Positions 37,960-49,939 of a stretch of 64,000 nt of DNA are shown here, one piece after another; the first letter of the stretch is position 1; each line of letters opens with the position of its first letter. Origin of the DNA: Synchiropus splendidus (lineage: Eukaryota; Chordata; Actinopteri; Syngnathiformes; Callionymidae). The notes under the pieces are model-generated. The model worked only from the letters and a program-made list of their open reading frames with translations, was not told where the DNA came from and did not search any database. The stretch covers positions 28,349,937 to 28,413,936 of the forward strand of contig NC_071334.1 in NCBI RefSeq assembly GCF_027744825.2, given 5' to 3'. A program made the translations under genes and the position numbers.

Positions 37960-39500
37960 AAGTGGTGGTAAATGGCACAATTAGTGGGCCGAGCAGGGAG
38001 AGGTACATTCAATTTGAAAGCCTTCTTTCTTAATCCATCTCTGATGATCATGAGAGATGCTGAGCTGCGGCTTTTGTGCTCCGTGACATTAATCAGGTTA
38101 ATTCAGAGTAAAATGTCAACATTGTAATCAAGGAGTAGCACACTCCAGCAAAATATAAATGTGAGAGGGTTCTAAATGGAGCGGGCTTTCACCGACTCTA
38201 TTGCAGCACTGTAGGGTGAGGACTTCTGCTGTGTTGTGGATGTTGGCTTGGGTTTGAGCAAATGAATAAAACAATGGACAGGTTTTCATCTCATCACCTT
38301 GCAAACAAACCATGTTGAGCAATACATAAATGGGCATGGATTTAAATCTGAAAAAAAAGTCTTTCAGTTATTTTGGAGACTCAAAATGAATAAAAGATGA
38401 ATCATCATTATGATTATTTAACAAATAAACCGCTATTTTGTATTCGAATCAGGAAAGATAATAGTACCGTACAATACTTTGTTAGGGCCTTTTTTGTTTT
38501 TTGTTTTATTTTCTTATGTTTGTGAGCCAAAATATTCAAAACAAAGAATGTGATGGAATAGTTTCACCATAAGTTTGAACAGGCTTTGCAAAAATCCACT
38601 GCTAAAAAGCAAAAAGCAGGTGAGAAACAGGTCTGAATCCACCACAATAGCTTTAACAAAAATCCCTCAAGGGAAGTGTTGACATGCTTCCTTGACATGA
38701 ATCTGTTGTTCCCTGTTCCAGTTCTCCCAGTGCCCCGGTGCCCCAGTGCTTAATCCCCCGGTGCACTTGCTCAGTAACCCCAGCAGGTGCAGTGGGAATC
38801 TATAAACACAGCTGGTGAGTCACGGCATCGATGCTCCAGATCTCCTTGCGCTTCCCCTGCTACTGAGGGGGGGTTTCACCAGAATTCCAGGCATAACACA
38901 GATTCACCATGCTGGGTGACAGTCATTTTCAAGAGTTAGAAAACATCATGACTGATTACGTTCCAAATTTATGAAAGAAAATAAACAGTAAGCGCCACGG
39001 AAAGAAACAACGCTACAATGGGGCAGGTAGTTGTTATGTTTATGTGCCTCCTCTTCAGATTTAAGCAGTAATTTAAAGAGCAGATGACAATATAAACTCA
39101 AACTAAGTGCATGTCTTTGGTGAAAACAGTCTACACTTAGGTTGACAGACAGGACTCTTCTTGGAGAAAAACCTAAAGCTGGCAGTCTTGGGAAAGAGAA
39201 GAAAAAGGGGCATCTAGCATGAGATCAGACTGGTTACTCAACTCCCTCATCCATCAGTGAGTGAAATGCTTTCTTCTTGGAGAAGGAAACTCAGTGGGGC
39301 GTCTTGTACGTCTGGTCTTCCACGAGGCGTCCGTCTAATACATACCCAAAGGTTTACTTGAGCATTCCTGTTCCTGCTCACGAGAGCCAACATAAATTCC
39401 TTATGCAGAGGCGGACATAACGCTGCAAATGTGATCATATGACGGAGGATGTGACAGAAAATTGTCCAAAACTCATTTGTCATCTCAGCGTGACTTCAAT
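37960..39500. other. Gene-free stretch
   Basis: 37970-38110 has enhancer-like texture (CAATTAGTGGGC, CATTAATCAGGTTAATTC). The remainder is AT-rich or ordinary intergenic DNA, including a short GTGCCCC-rich patch near 38725-38765. Confidence 0.35.
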
Positions 39501-39509
39501 ACTCTCTAC

Positions 39510-40050
39510 TCTGTGTAGATACACTTCCTCTTTTCCGGCCTGATTGAGTCGGATATCAGCAGTGGATCTAAAACTGAATTCCCATGTGTCCCCGTAAACA
39601 CACAGCATTTGTTCTCAGGCGCCGCCGAGCCCGGCACATCTCCTCCCCAGCAGCTCAGAGCCGGGGAATAAGTAAATGAATAAATAGGCTGATGTAGAAT
39701 TTTCCCCTCACTTGCCTCCACTGACACAAATAGGATCTACAGTAATTTATAATGCTGTTAGAGAGGCGGCTCTCTCTCTAACCGAGGTGTCTGTCACCTT
39801 GCAGGCAGGAGGCCTCTTGCTGCCGGAGTGGAGGACCTGCACCACCCTCACGCCCTGCTTTTATATTCCACACACACGGCCCAAAGGCTAAGTGACATCA
39901 AGCCTCATTATTATCATCACATGCCACATTTGTAACCGGTTAGTGAGCAAATTGTGATAAAATAGGCTGATGCCCTTTCTGTGGCTGCACCGGCTGGACC
40001 TTTTATAATGCTGCAAGCCAGGAGGAAAGCTTTCGGTAACAGGCAGTATT
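39510..40050. promoter_or_regulatory. Candidate conserved non-coding element
   Basis: Repeat-free block with AATAGGCTGATG twice (39683 and 39962), TTTATAATGCTG twice (39746 and 40001) and several GC-rich patches. The recurrence of short motifs without a repeat element suggests shared factor sites. Conservation is untested. Confidence 0.3.
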
Positions 40051-40059
40051 CACCATTCT

Positions 40060-41600
40060 TTCATTTTCTCCTCACTTCCCTCACAAACGACCAAAAAATG
40101 ACTCACAGCACAACATGTAGAATCTTATTTGCTTATGGATGTACACTCACAGGCAAGAAAGCAAACATTTCCAACCAAAATTTGATATACAAAAATGTTT
40201 CTTTTTCTTTTTTTTACATTTATACCGGTTAAAAATTGGCATAATTATTTCATAATTTTGATGCTTTTATATCTGATGGAATTTAATAGTGTCAGATACC
40301 AATGACAATACACATCCATTTATTTGGTGTTTTTTTTTTTTTTAATGAGAATGACCAATGACGAGGGCAGGTGTCCCTGTTGAACCTGAAGATATAAATT
40401 CAACAGAACGAAGAGCTGTGAGCTCAATCTGATCAATGTTTGACTTGAGCTGCAACAAAGACACTCAGTGTCCCAAGAAGCACTGGAAATGCCATTATAT
40501 GTGTTTATACCACAACCATTACAACCATTGTTTTATAGCTATACTTTCATTCAGCATTGACTGACAGCCACGGCAGCACATTTGCGCATGACTACTAGTC
40601 AACAGCATCTAATACTTAAGAGAAAAACACACAAGAATTGAAATTCATAGTCACAATCCTATGTCACTTCCTTTCTGTCCAATGGTATCAATTTCCTCTT
40701 TCACTCTGTAGCTGCCTGCAGCAGGTTAATAAAACCGCAAACAAAAATCCCTCAGAAAAACCCTGCGAAATACTGAAGACTCAATACAGGGGGCATGAGA
40801 AAAGGACACTAGTGAACAAGTGCATGGTCCTCGATCAGAGAAGTTTCAGGCCAAGTTTCATCGTAAATAATATGAGTCTCCATCCTTTGCTATTGTCACC
40901 GACAACATGTTTACCACCTCAAAACCTGCTTGGTCGCCATCACCCCGTCCTCCATCTAAAGTGCACTCTGAGGGTTCAGATAGGGCTTTTTCTCACAACC
41001 ACCCAGAGACAGTATCGTCTCCCCATGGACTTTAATGCGACCCTTTGTTTTAAGAGTTTGGTTTTTCCATGTTTTCTCACAACATCTCTGTAGTCTGCCT
41101 CTTTTTTGCTGACCTCAGCTAGCGATGCTCATTTCTGTATACTGAAATGTATCCACTTCATTTGAACATCAATATAATATTCCTGTTATTCAAACATCAG
41201 ATAAACGTGACTTATCAGTAGCCAAATCTGAAGTGACTAAACATGTAGTCATATTCATGTAATCATCTTCCTGGACAGGAAAGTGTGACTAACAACACTG
41301 TGATCCAGTGGTGTTACATGTTTATTATCATAGTGTCTATCAAGCGCGGCGCTAGTGTGAGCGTCGCATTCATTTTTCAATCCATGCGCAGATATAATGA
41401 GGAGGAGAATCTCACGCTGAAAATCTGTCTCACACAAAGCAAGGACCCACCGTGGCGTCTGGGTCTACAGTTTCTGTCACACACATATTCCTTGGAGGTT
41501 TCATGTGACAAAACACAGAAAGTTGCTTTGTCCCTCCTCTTGTCACGATACACCCCTTACCCATAGTTTTTTTTTTTAAACCTTCCTGTTGTCTGGCTGT
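40060..41600. other. Gene-free stretch
   Basis: A 151-codon plus-strand frame (40638-41093) has no recognisable domain and is probably chance. No repeat family was recognised. Confidence 0.4.
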
Positions 41601-41609
41601 CTGATCTGT

Positions 41610-41960
41610 CAGCCCGTAGCCTGGCACCTGCTCTCATGTTCCTAATTAGTCTCATTTAATTAATTATATACTGCAGCGCATCTTTTTATTCCATGCCTCC
41701 GCTGGATTTCCTTTGTTTTAAACTCGCTGTCGTGATGCCATTCCAGATAAAGACGGCGCCGGCTTACATGTATTCGCATGACGTGATTTTTTTTCTACTC
41801 TGATAAAACAAGCAGCATCAGATCTGAAGTTGAATTTCTATCCACTTGCTGCCTCAGGGATGCTGAAGTTGCTGTGTGATGCAGGTAAGGAACACCTGAG
41901 GGCATTGGCAGCCCCGCAGCTGCCTCTGCTCAATCCTCCTGTTACACTGGGATGAATAGT
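41610..41960. promoter_or_regulatory. Candidate conserved non-coding element
   Basis: Dense homeodomain-type sites (CCTAATTAGTC, TTTAATTAATTA) followed by a GC-balanced, repeat-free segment. Confidence 0.3.
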
Positions 41961-43009
41961 ACGAGGCAGAAACAAAGGAGTCATCAAATATGCACCAGCT
42001 GATCAACACAAACACAAAAGAGCCAGATCAAACCTTTGACTGGAGAGGTCAGCCACCAGTCATAGAGTTTCCAGTGGAGAAACTAACAGCGGATTAGACT
42101 CAAGAGGAGACGCTGTTTGCATGTCCTCAACTCTCAATGTTTCATTCCAGTCCATCTCAATTGTAACAAAAGCATATTCAGAAGGATATGACATGACTAG
42201 TAAAGTAGCTCACTGAACCAACAAATGGAAACATATTTGGTGGGATTAACAATGAAGATGAAAATGACAACATGAGTGTGAATGGCAAGTATGAAAAATT
42301 TGTTTCATGGCCTAAAGTATGAACCTATTTTTTAAATTTCACACAAGGAATTATATTCACTCAAAACTGTGAACTGTCAAATGAGCACTTCCACTTCCTG
42401 TAAACAAGGGTTAAAGGTTACTCTCTGCAAACTAACTCATGACATTTCAGGTTCAGGAAGTAGTCCTCCTCATGCATTCCCTATTCCAGCTTTAATGAAA
42501 AAAAAAATAGAGTCCAGTCAATGTTCAGATGTGAAGCAGTCAAGAAATTATTGTACATGAAATAGAAGTGGTTAATAACTTCATGTTAAGCCAGAATGAT
42601 GGTGGACTGACCCCTGAACTTTACAGAGTTGATGAGTTAAACATCATTTTTCTCATCCACCATTCAGGTAGATTATTAAACACCTTAATATTGTATTAAA
42701 AAAACTTCAGAACCATTCAACCTTTCCTGGATGGAAGAAAAGTGTCTGAGTTGGACCTTTGTTACTGCTGACACAGCAAAATGTCCATTCTTCCCCGAAC
42801 CTCTCAGCCAAGGACATGTTGCTTCACAAGCTGAGACAAGACAAAAAAAACAACAAAAAACAATATTTGCATTTTACATAAATAGTTTCCCTGATTCGTA
42901 TCCAGAATGCGGACCTGTTTACACAAGCGACATGACAAGAAGTCGAGTTGACAGGCCTGGAGTGAGACAGTTAAATGCCCCTTGCTGCTCTGGATAATTA
43001 ATAAATAAA

Positions 43010-44110
43010 GTACCAGGGGAGTCCTGTCATGGCGTCCTCTATGACAGGGGCTGTCTCCAGTGCGCTAAAGCATTAAATGACCAATTCCTGTCAGGCTAAC
43101 TTCTACTGCACTCCCTCGGCACCCTCGTTCTCATTCACCCTCTTTTCCCCTCTCACACACACACCCCCACACCCACACGCACGCACGACTCCCTTTCTTC
43201 CAGAGAGAGCTACTTTGCTCTCTTTGCTCCGAGTTTTTCAGCGACTGATGGCTCTAGTTCATTTCTGCTGAATTAATTGGTCCCTGAATGAATTCTGTTG
43301 ACAGGGCAATTCATCATGTGTTTGGCCTGACAGTGACTGGGGTGTTGGGAGTGCTGGTGCTGGTGGAGGAGGAGGAGGAGGGGGCTGCAGTCGGAGCTGG
43401 GGTTACCGGGGGAGAGGATGGGGGTTGATGATTCTGCCCTCTTTTCTTCCTCTGCCTATTATTCCCTCTACTGCCAACAGCTTCACATTCTCATCTCAAC
43501 TTTGCTGCGAATATTTCTCCGCTCCCACGTCGCAAACAAACATGCAGCGCGGTGAGGAGGGGGTGGGTTTCCCCATTAATGTCCAGTCAGGTAGCAAGCC
43601 CTGAGACCACCGGCGCCTGCTACGTGGGACCTGACACGTCCACCAGGAAAGGTGCTTTGCCTTATGCTTTAATTGCATCATGTATCACACAATAGCCATT
43701 AGGGTAATTATTTACTGGTGAAGGGTAAATGAGGTTTGGCTCTGGGTCGAACCTGCCAGCAGCGGCGTTTTGGCATCAGCCCCTCACTCCCCGGCAATCT
43801 GAGCAAGGGTCAGGTGCTCCATTTGGAAATACGCTGTCACAGTGCGGCATCACAATTTTCAGTTTCTATCTCATGAACTTGTTAAAAGAGCCGCAAATGT
43901 CCAAGTCCAACCTTCCTGTGTCATGCATACCAAACGTATGTCCCCCTCTCCATGATGCAGTGAGCCCTTCATCGTGAAGACGTTTTGAAATGATCTCTTT
44001 ATGAAGTTGTCCCCTGTCTGAAATGGCGCCGGACAAGCGGTGCCCACTCTGCCTCCAGCCGAGCTTCTGAACCCGCCCACCTCCTTATCAGAAGAGCGGC
44101 TAAGAGGCTG
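43010..44110. promoter_or_regulatory. Candidate conserved non-coding cluster
   Basis: Repeat-poor segments (43010-43120, 43265-43335, 43600-44090) with GAATTAATTGG, GCTTTAATTGCATCATG and GGGTAATTATTTAC, separated by a GGA-rich tract (about 43362-43385). No coding exon is supported. Confidence 0.3.
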
Positions 44111-44442
44111 AGACCTGCCTGCTTCGCACCGGATCAGAGAGATTCAAGTTAGTTAGTTCGCCGTTTCACGTTGTTAAGAACTTAATTAACACCTGTTATT
44201 TGTGCGCATGAACAATCTCTGATCCTCCGCAGCGATGTCTCTGTCATCACAGGCATCACATCTTGAATCCACGATCTTTACGCTGATTTCCAGCATCAGA
44301 AACTGCGGACTCCCACTGTCTCTCTTTGCCGTCCTTCAATAAGCAGCTGTCAACACTCGGTGAACAGTACTGATAATAAGAGCATAAGTTACAGTCAACA
44401 CGTTTCTAGTGAACAATTTCCACTGCATTGTTAAGAAAAATG

Positions 44443-44878
44443 TACTGTAAATTCCGAGAAATAGGGTGCACAACAATATTAGCCGTGCTGACTAAACATA
44501 AGAAGGAAAATAGATGTTGTTCATACATAAGCCACACCGTAGAAGGTCATCGGTGCACCAGGCTTAAAACTGCATCAGGATCACTTCTAAACTAGTTTTG
44601 GAAACAAGGTCCAGCACAGAGACTGACTCATGAAACAAACACTGCAGTGTTCTGATCTTGAATCATGAACTTCTTGAACATCTTTAATTCACATTAAAGC
44701 TCTCTAAATGCACTGTTTTCACCTGCGTGTACAAAGTTCCAACACAAGTCACCTCTGAATTCATCGCTTTGGTGTGACAACTCTCAATATTTTAGCATAT
44801 TAACACGCTTTAAATCCATATATTAGCCACATCGTTCAGACCGGGAGAAAAATGTACATTTGTCTGGAAATTACAATA
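44443..44878. mobile_element. Non-autonomous DNA transposon (ATAAGCC type)
   Basis: The ends TACTGTAAATTCCGAGAAAT and (reverse complement of the right end) TATTGTAATTTCCAGACAAA are imperfect inverted repeats. The interior has CATAAGCCACACCGTAGAAG and ATTAGCCACATCG, as in the widespread vertebrate element with ATAAGCCGCACC blocks. It is diverged and has no open frame. Confidence 0.7.
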
Positions 44879-45109
44879 CTTTAAAAAGTCACAAACCACT
44901 GCTTTAGGTGCGTCATGGACCATATCGATGAAGTGTTTATCTATGAGGACTTGGCCAAGTTCTCCCAGACCTCCTTCTATACTCCCTTCCTCAGCTGTCA
45001 GCACTGGGTGGTTTCAAATGGATCGACTGGTTTAAGTCCAGGAAACAGCTTAAAGCAGCTTCCTCTGTTTCATATTGAGTTCTATACACAATGCAAGGTG
45101 GCATCAAAC

Positions 45110-45780
45110 ATGCAAATGATACTTTATTTCTTATTTCCGCTCGATCTGGCACGTATTGGGTCGGATCAATCCATCCTTGTTAATTAGGTCCCTCCCTTCA
45201 CGTAACTGCGAGCATCAGGAATTACCTCATAATTACTGTTCAGGCATCATAACAAGCTAGGCTGCCCCAATGACATGACCATACAAACAGGTCTAACACC
45301 AGAATTGATGGACACTGGAGAGTGGTATTATATATCGCCATTTCCAATTAGATACAGCACATAAAGCAGCAGATCCATTCCCTCTTTCCACCGAGCGCCG
45401 CTCGGATATAGAGACGTGGAATGCAGTTTCATATTTTCACCCTCCTTGTCTTGGTGTGTCACAGCAAATGATAATATCCCCAGGATTTATTGTACATTTG
45501 ACACACCAGTAGCCAAATTATAATTCAGTCTCCGCAGCATATTCATAGACGAGGCGTACAAATGGCAGCGAGAGTGTTCAGTCAGCATGTATTAGCGGCG
45601 AGCGGCTCGAAAGGTCAACACTGGTTTGAGAGCCTTGCTCCAGCGGGCTCACACCTAGGACTGTCGTGTTTTCAGTATTGTCAAATCCATCGATCAGTCA
45701 CCCTTTATCTATTCAGGGCACTTTTTCCTACACGCTGTTTCATACGGCGATAACAGAGTAAAAGCACAATAAAGTGATAC
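45110..45780. promoter_or_regulatory. Candidate conserved non-coding element
   Basis: Contains CTTGTTAATTAGGTCC, CCTCATAATTACTG and CAAATTATAATTCAG in repeat-free DNA, 3' of pax2. Confidence 0.3.
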
Positions 45781-45789
45781 TTGAACTAC

Positions 45790-45990
45790 ACATTCATTCG
45801 TCCACTCATTCTCTTTAAGGAGTCGTGACAGTTGGAAGGTTTCTCAGCCGCATGGGGCGGGAGGCGGGTAACACCATGGACATCTGCAGACAATAAAGGG
45901 CCATTAATTAAGCTCTGGGAGGAAACCAGAGTGCTTAGAAGACATAAAGGCTCAACTAGGGTAACACCAAGACATGTTACAGTCTAAAAC
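45790..45990. repeat. Fish interspersed repeat (SINE-like), truncated
   Basis: ATTCATTCGTCCACTCATTC, CAGCCGCATGGGGCGGGAGG and CTGGGAGGAAACCAGAGTGC match successive blocks of a very common fish repeat, with an internal deletion between them. I cannot fix the family name. Confidence 0.65.
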
Positions 45991-47219
45991 TTACATGCAG
46001 CTAAATATAAAATGAACAATGACATGCATTGAGATGGATCAAACTATGAACGTAAAGACAAAATAAGGGGAGCTGAAGCCACATGGACAAACAACCATGT
46101 GACATGTTGAGGACAATAACAATATGTCAGTATAAGCAGACACACAAGATACACACTTAAATGGGACCAAGGTTTGACAGGTGCAAATGGTGACATGCAC
46201 CTCAGTTACTTGAGTTATTTAACTTATTTAAGAAGAGAAACAACACACTGCAAACCAAACAACAAAAATGGACAGAAAATGAAAGAGCAACTTAACTTAT
46301 TGTTTAGCTTTCCACTTTGCGTTGCATCTGTAGTCTTCTTTTTTAAACTCTTCTTACTGATACGAAGCAAGTTTAGTAGTTCCATTAATTCTTTTTTAAG
46401 AAAATAGTGTTGAATAAATATATTATTGACTTCCCTCTTATGCCACGATTTATTTTAGCTTCCATTCTTGACCTTTCTCCATACTTCAGTGGCTTCCTCT
46501 TCAATTCATTGATAAAGTAGACATTTTTGCAACTTATTTCACATTTATGTCAGAAACTTTGCCCAATTTTCATATCAAATTTATGTATTTACATCAACCA
46601 CATGGTCGGATTGATATGGCAGAGCATTTTATCAATGTATTTTGATGTTACACATGCCATAGCATGTGAACAACAGGAACTACACAGAAGTGTATTAAAC
46701 CTCTGACCTCTGGTCTTTATATTAAGATGACATTGGCACTAAGACTGATTCGAGACTGGTTCGGGGTATCTTCATTTATTTGTTAACTACTCCTAGTTCT
46801 CCTTCACAGAAATACAGTTGTCAGATTGTTGAGCTTGATTGACAGAAACATACAGGTTGTTCGGTTTATTAGTTTCGCTGGAGTAAGCAGGACGTGGTGA
46901 TTTCGACAGCAAGGCGGCTCAGTGCGATTGAAAAAAAACAAAAAACAAAAAAAAAAAAACGTTTTTCTTATAGAGAATTGATGCACCCCGGGGAGTACTG
47001 AGGAAATGCTCCTAAAAACAAAAATGACAAACATAGACAGCACAATGAAGTGGACTACAGCTACACAACTCACCTGTTGGTTGTTTTAGACAGAGGTAGA
47101 ATTATTGAAGTGTTTATTACATTTAAATGCACCAACTAAACCAGATATGGAAAACATAAGATCAACACAGTGGTTTACAGTGAGTCCAGCTCAAAACCTC
47201 TGCAAATCACACGGCTACT

Positions 47220-47670
47220 TATCAGCCCAGTGTCCACTTGTTGTAAATCAATAATGATATAACAAAGTCGTACAAGTCGGCAGCAAAGGAGGGATTACGG
47301 AGCGTAGAAGGAGTGAAAATAAGCTCTAAGAAGGGATTTCATGCATAAATCTCTCAGTGCAACTGGGCACAAATTGAATTCGGGCCCGGTGCGAGAAAAA
47401 TTAAATCAGCTTTACAAAGCGAGAAGAGGTTAAACACTTTGTGCTGCGCAGTGATCCACGTCAGGGAGAAAACATTCAGAGGCGTTCTAACGGCTGTGCA
47501 CCTCGCGATCGCTACACCTGCAATGTAAACACACACGTCTGCAAACACACTCATTATCACCTGTTATCTCGTTTTACTCACGGAATTAAATCTCCTGTGT
47601 TTGGTCGCTTAACTACAGCAAACGTTGTTCAGAAAACTTTTGGAGGAAAAGATTCACTACTGAAACAATG
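47220..47670. promoter_or_regulatory. Candidate conserved non-coding element just 3' of pax2
   Basis: Repeat-free and GC-balanced, with TCAATAATGATATAAC and CAGCTTTACAAAGCG, about 0.9 kb downstream of the distal pax2 poly(A) signal. The DNA between is very AT-rich. Confidence 0.3.
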
Positions 47671-48091
47671 AAACACAACAGAGCCTGATGGAGTGAATAC
47701 ATTTGCGGACTTGTTTTGAAAAAAAAAGTTGGAAACAAAGTCAAAGGGATTACATGTGTATATTTTTTTCTTTTTTAAAAGTACTATATATAATATTATA
47801 TATATATTGATGTAAAATCTATATGAGAAATAATGTTATGATGCAAAAAGTAATATGAGTTAAAACTTTATATTTTGCCATTGACTTATTTTTTTTTTCA
47901 TTAACTAGAATGAGTGATCAAATTAAATTTTAATGTTGTCTTGAATATATTGCATAATCATTGCTGTACATTTTTGCTTTGAATGTCCATGACGTTTAAA
48001 GTTACTGAGAATTCTCTTAGCTATTTTCCTTTGGGAGAGGGAAAAAAATAAAAATACAAACCACATTTTTTTCGTAAAAGATTTTGGACAT

Positions 48092-48097
48092 TTTATT
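48092..48097 (-). promoter_or_regulatory. pax2: Distal pax2 poly(A) signal candidate
   Basis: AATAAA on the minus strand, in T-rich (plus) context. It defines a 3'UTR of about 1.24 kb. Confidence 0.4.
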
Positions 48098-48902
48098 ATA
48101 ATACAAGTGTGACCAGCATAATGACGTGGTGATTCTCATGAACATGAAAGACATTTTTTTTTCTTATTTACAGAGAAGAGTCTTCGCTTCACACACAAAA
48201 ATTATGTAAATAATAACATTAAATAACTCCACCTACCTTTAGGTTTACAGCTGCATATGATGACCGTCTCTGCACTGCATAGAATTTATACATAAAATTG
48301 ATTCAGACCCCCCAAAATAATAAGAATAATACTGTTCTCGTGATGCATATCTGTAAAGAAACACTGACAAAAATTAAGTCTTTGGCAAATACATTCACTT
48401 GACGAATGAAGAATCTATGGAAACATGTTTCTTAAAAGAAGGACTCGCCTGAAACATGAGGAGGGGGCACGGTGGGCGGGGTCAGGGGGAACATGTTTAA
48501 GGCATTTAGCTAAAATCATCCCGTCAGAGTGAAACACTGCTTCGCCTTCCCATGGTTCAGTGCCAAAGACTCCAAATCAACACAAACAAAAACCCAGAAG
48601 TAGTGCATGTCAAGGCAGTGGTGCAGTGTTCCAGTGGGACTTTACCATACACAGCAGTGAGACAGGCAAGTGCCGCTTCAACCCTCCACAGAAAAGCATC
48701 ATCATTCCTGCATCACAACGCTCCAGTGTTGCTCAAACGTAGTGCAAAATAAACACAAATAAAACCAGTTGGATGAGGAAATAGTCAAACACTAGTCAAA
48801 GTCTATTCCAAAATAAAAAAACATTTTCAGTAGTTTGTGGACATTTTCTTTTAAAAAACAGACAGGGGATGCAGCACATCCACCTGATGACTCTCCATCT
48901 TA

Positions 48903-48908
48903 TTTATT
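48903..48908 (-). promoter_or_regulatory. pax2: Proximal pax2 poly(A) signal candidate
   Basis: AATAAA on the minus strand, 425 nt after the stop codon. It would give the short 3'UTR form. Confidence 0.35.
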
Positions 48909-49332
48909 TTTACATCTTGATTGTGTATCACAGAGAGTGTGTCCTAATTTTCTCATGGCGTCCATCGATTCATGCGCAACGTTTGGGAAGATAAATAAAA
49001 TCCCTGTTCACCTGGGAAAATATTGGGCGGGGTGTGATGTTGCATTTGAAGCTCCGGAATGTACAGTATGGTTCCTTGATGGGACTGTAAGGCGGCTACA
49101 CAGGGTCAGTCAAACCATCTTTTTTTTGCTTATCCATCCAAAAAAGTCAGGTCTGTCGTAATTTTGTCAATCTTTTTTGGCATTCGGCGTCCCCCAAAAA
49201 AAAAAAAAAAAAAGCTTGGAGGTGATTTTCCAAACTGTCTTTGATGGGCGTCCAGTGAAGTGTGGGTCTCAAACCGGGGAAATGTGGAGGCTGAGGCCGT
49301 GGTCCTGCAGGTGGATTTGGTTTCCATGGTAA

Positions 49333-49409
49333 CTAGTGACGGTCATAGGCAGTGGCAGCAGTGGGCGGGGCCGAGCCTCTCGATGCGGCACTATAATAAT
49401 AAGGGGAAC
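49333..49409 (-). CDS. pax2: pax2 terminal coding exon
   Basis: Acceptor TTTCAG at 49410-49415. It completes the split Ser codon and encodes [24 protein letters not shown] and TAG (49333-49335), the hallmark Pax2 terminus. Confidence 0.95.
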
Positions 49410-49856
49410 CTGAAAGTTAACAGAAGAACGCACCATTTGTAACAACAAATAAGGCCTTCAAGAACATTTGAGCAGTGGCACTCCATGGATGAGGCTGTTG
49501 TCATGGACTGTAGCATGATACACACCATAACACAGGCCTAGTTGTAGGTTTTTCACACTTCACGCTGGCTAGTAAGTAAACTCACCAGCTTTTTGATCTA
49601 TATCAAAGACCAATGATGATAAAATACATTCGCAAATCAATGATAAATCAATTAATACTGGATGACAAACCATAAATAAATGTGGAAAAATGTAGATCTT
49701 TGTATGACAAGAAAATGAAGGTTTTTAGTTTTTCCTGTTCAGGGGACAGAACAAAATGTAATAACGTGACTATTATAATATAAGTCAATATAGGACATTC
49801 TTACAATGGGGCATTTAATCTTTGTTAAAGAGGAAATCCTCCTGTGACCTGTGAGT

Positions 49857-49939
<83 letters not shown>

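Larger units (their letters stand above)
48092..49332 (-). other. pax2: pax2 3' untranslated region
   Basis: Sequence from the TAG stop to AATAAA on minus at 48092-48097. An internal AATAAA at 48903-48908 could give a shorter ~430-nt form. A17 (plus) at about 49196-49213 lies within it. The true end is not determined. Confidence 0.5.

Noticed and set aside
40638..41093. 151-codon plus-strand frame as a gene
   Set aside because: No domain, no splice logic and no recognisable homology.
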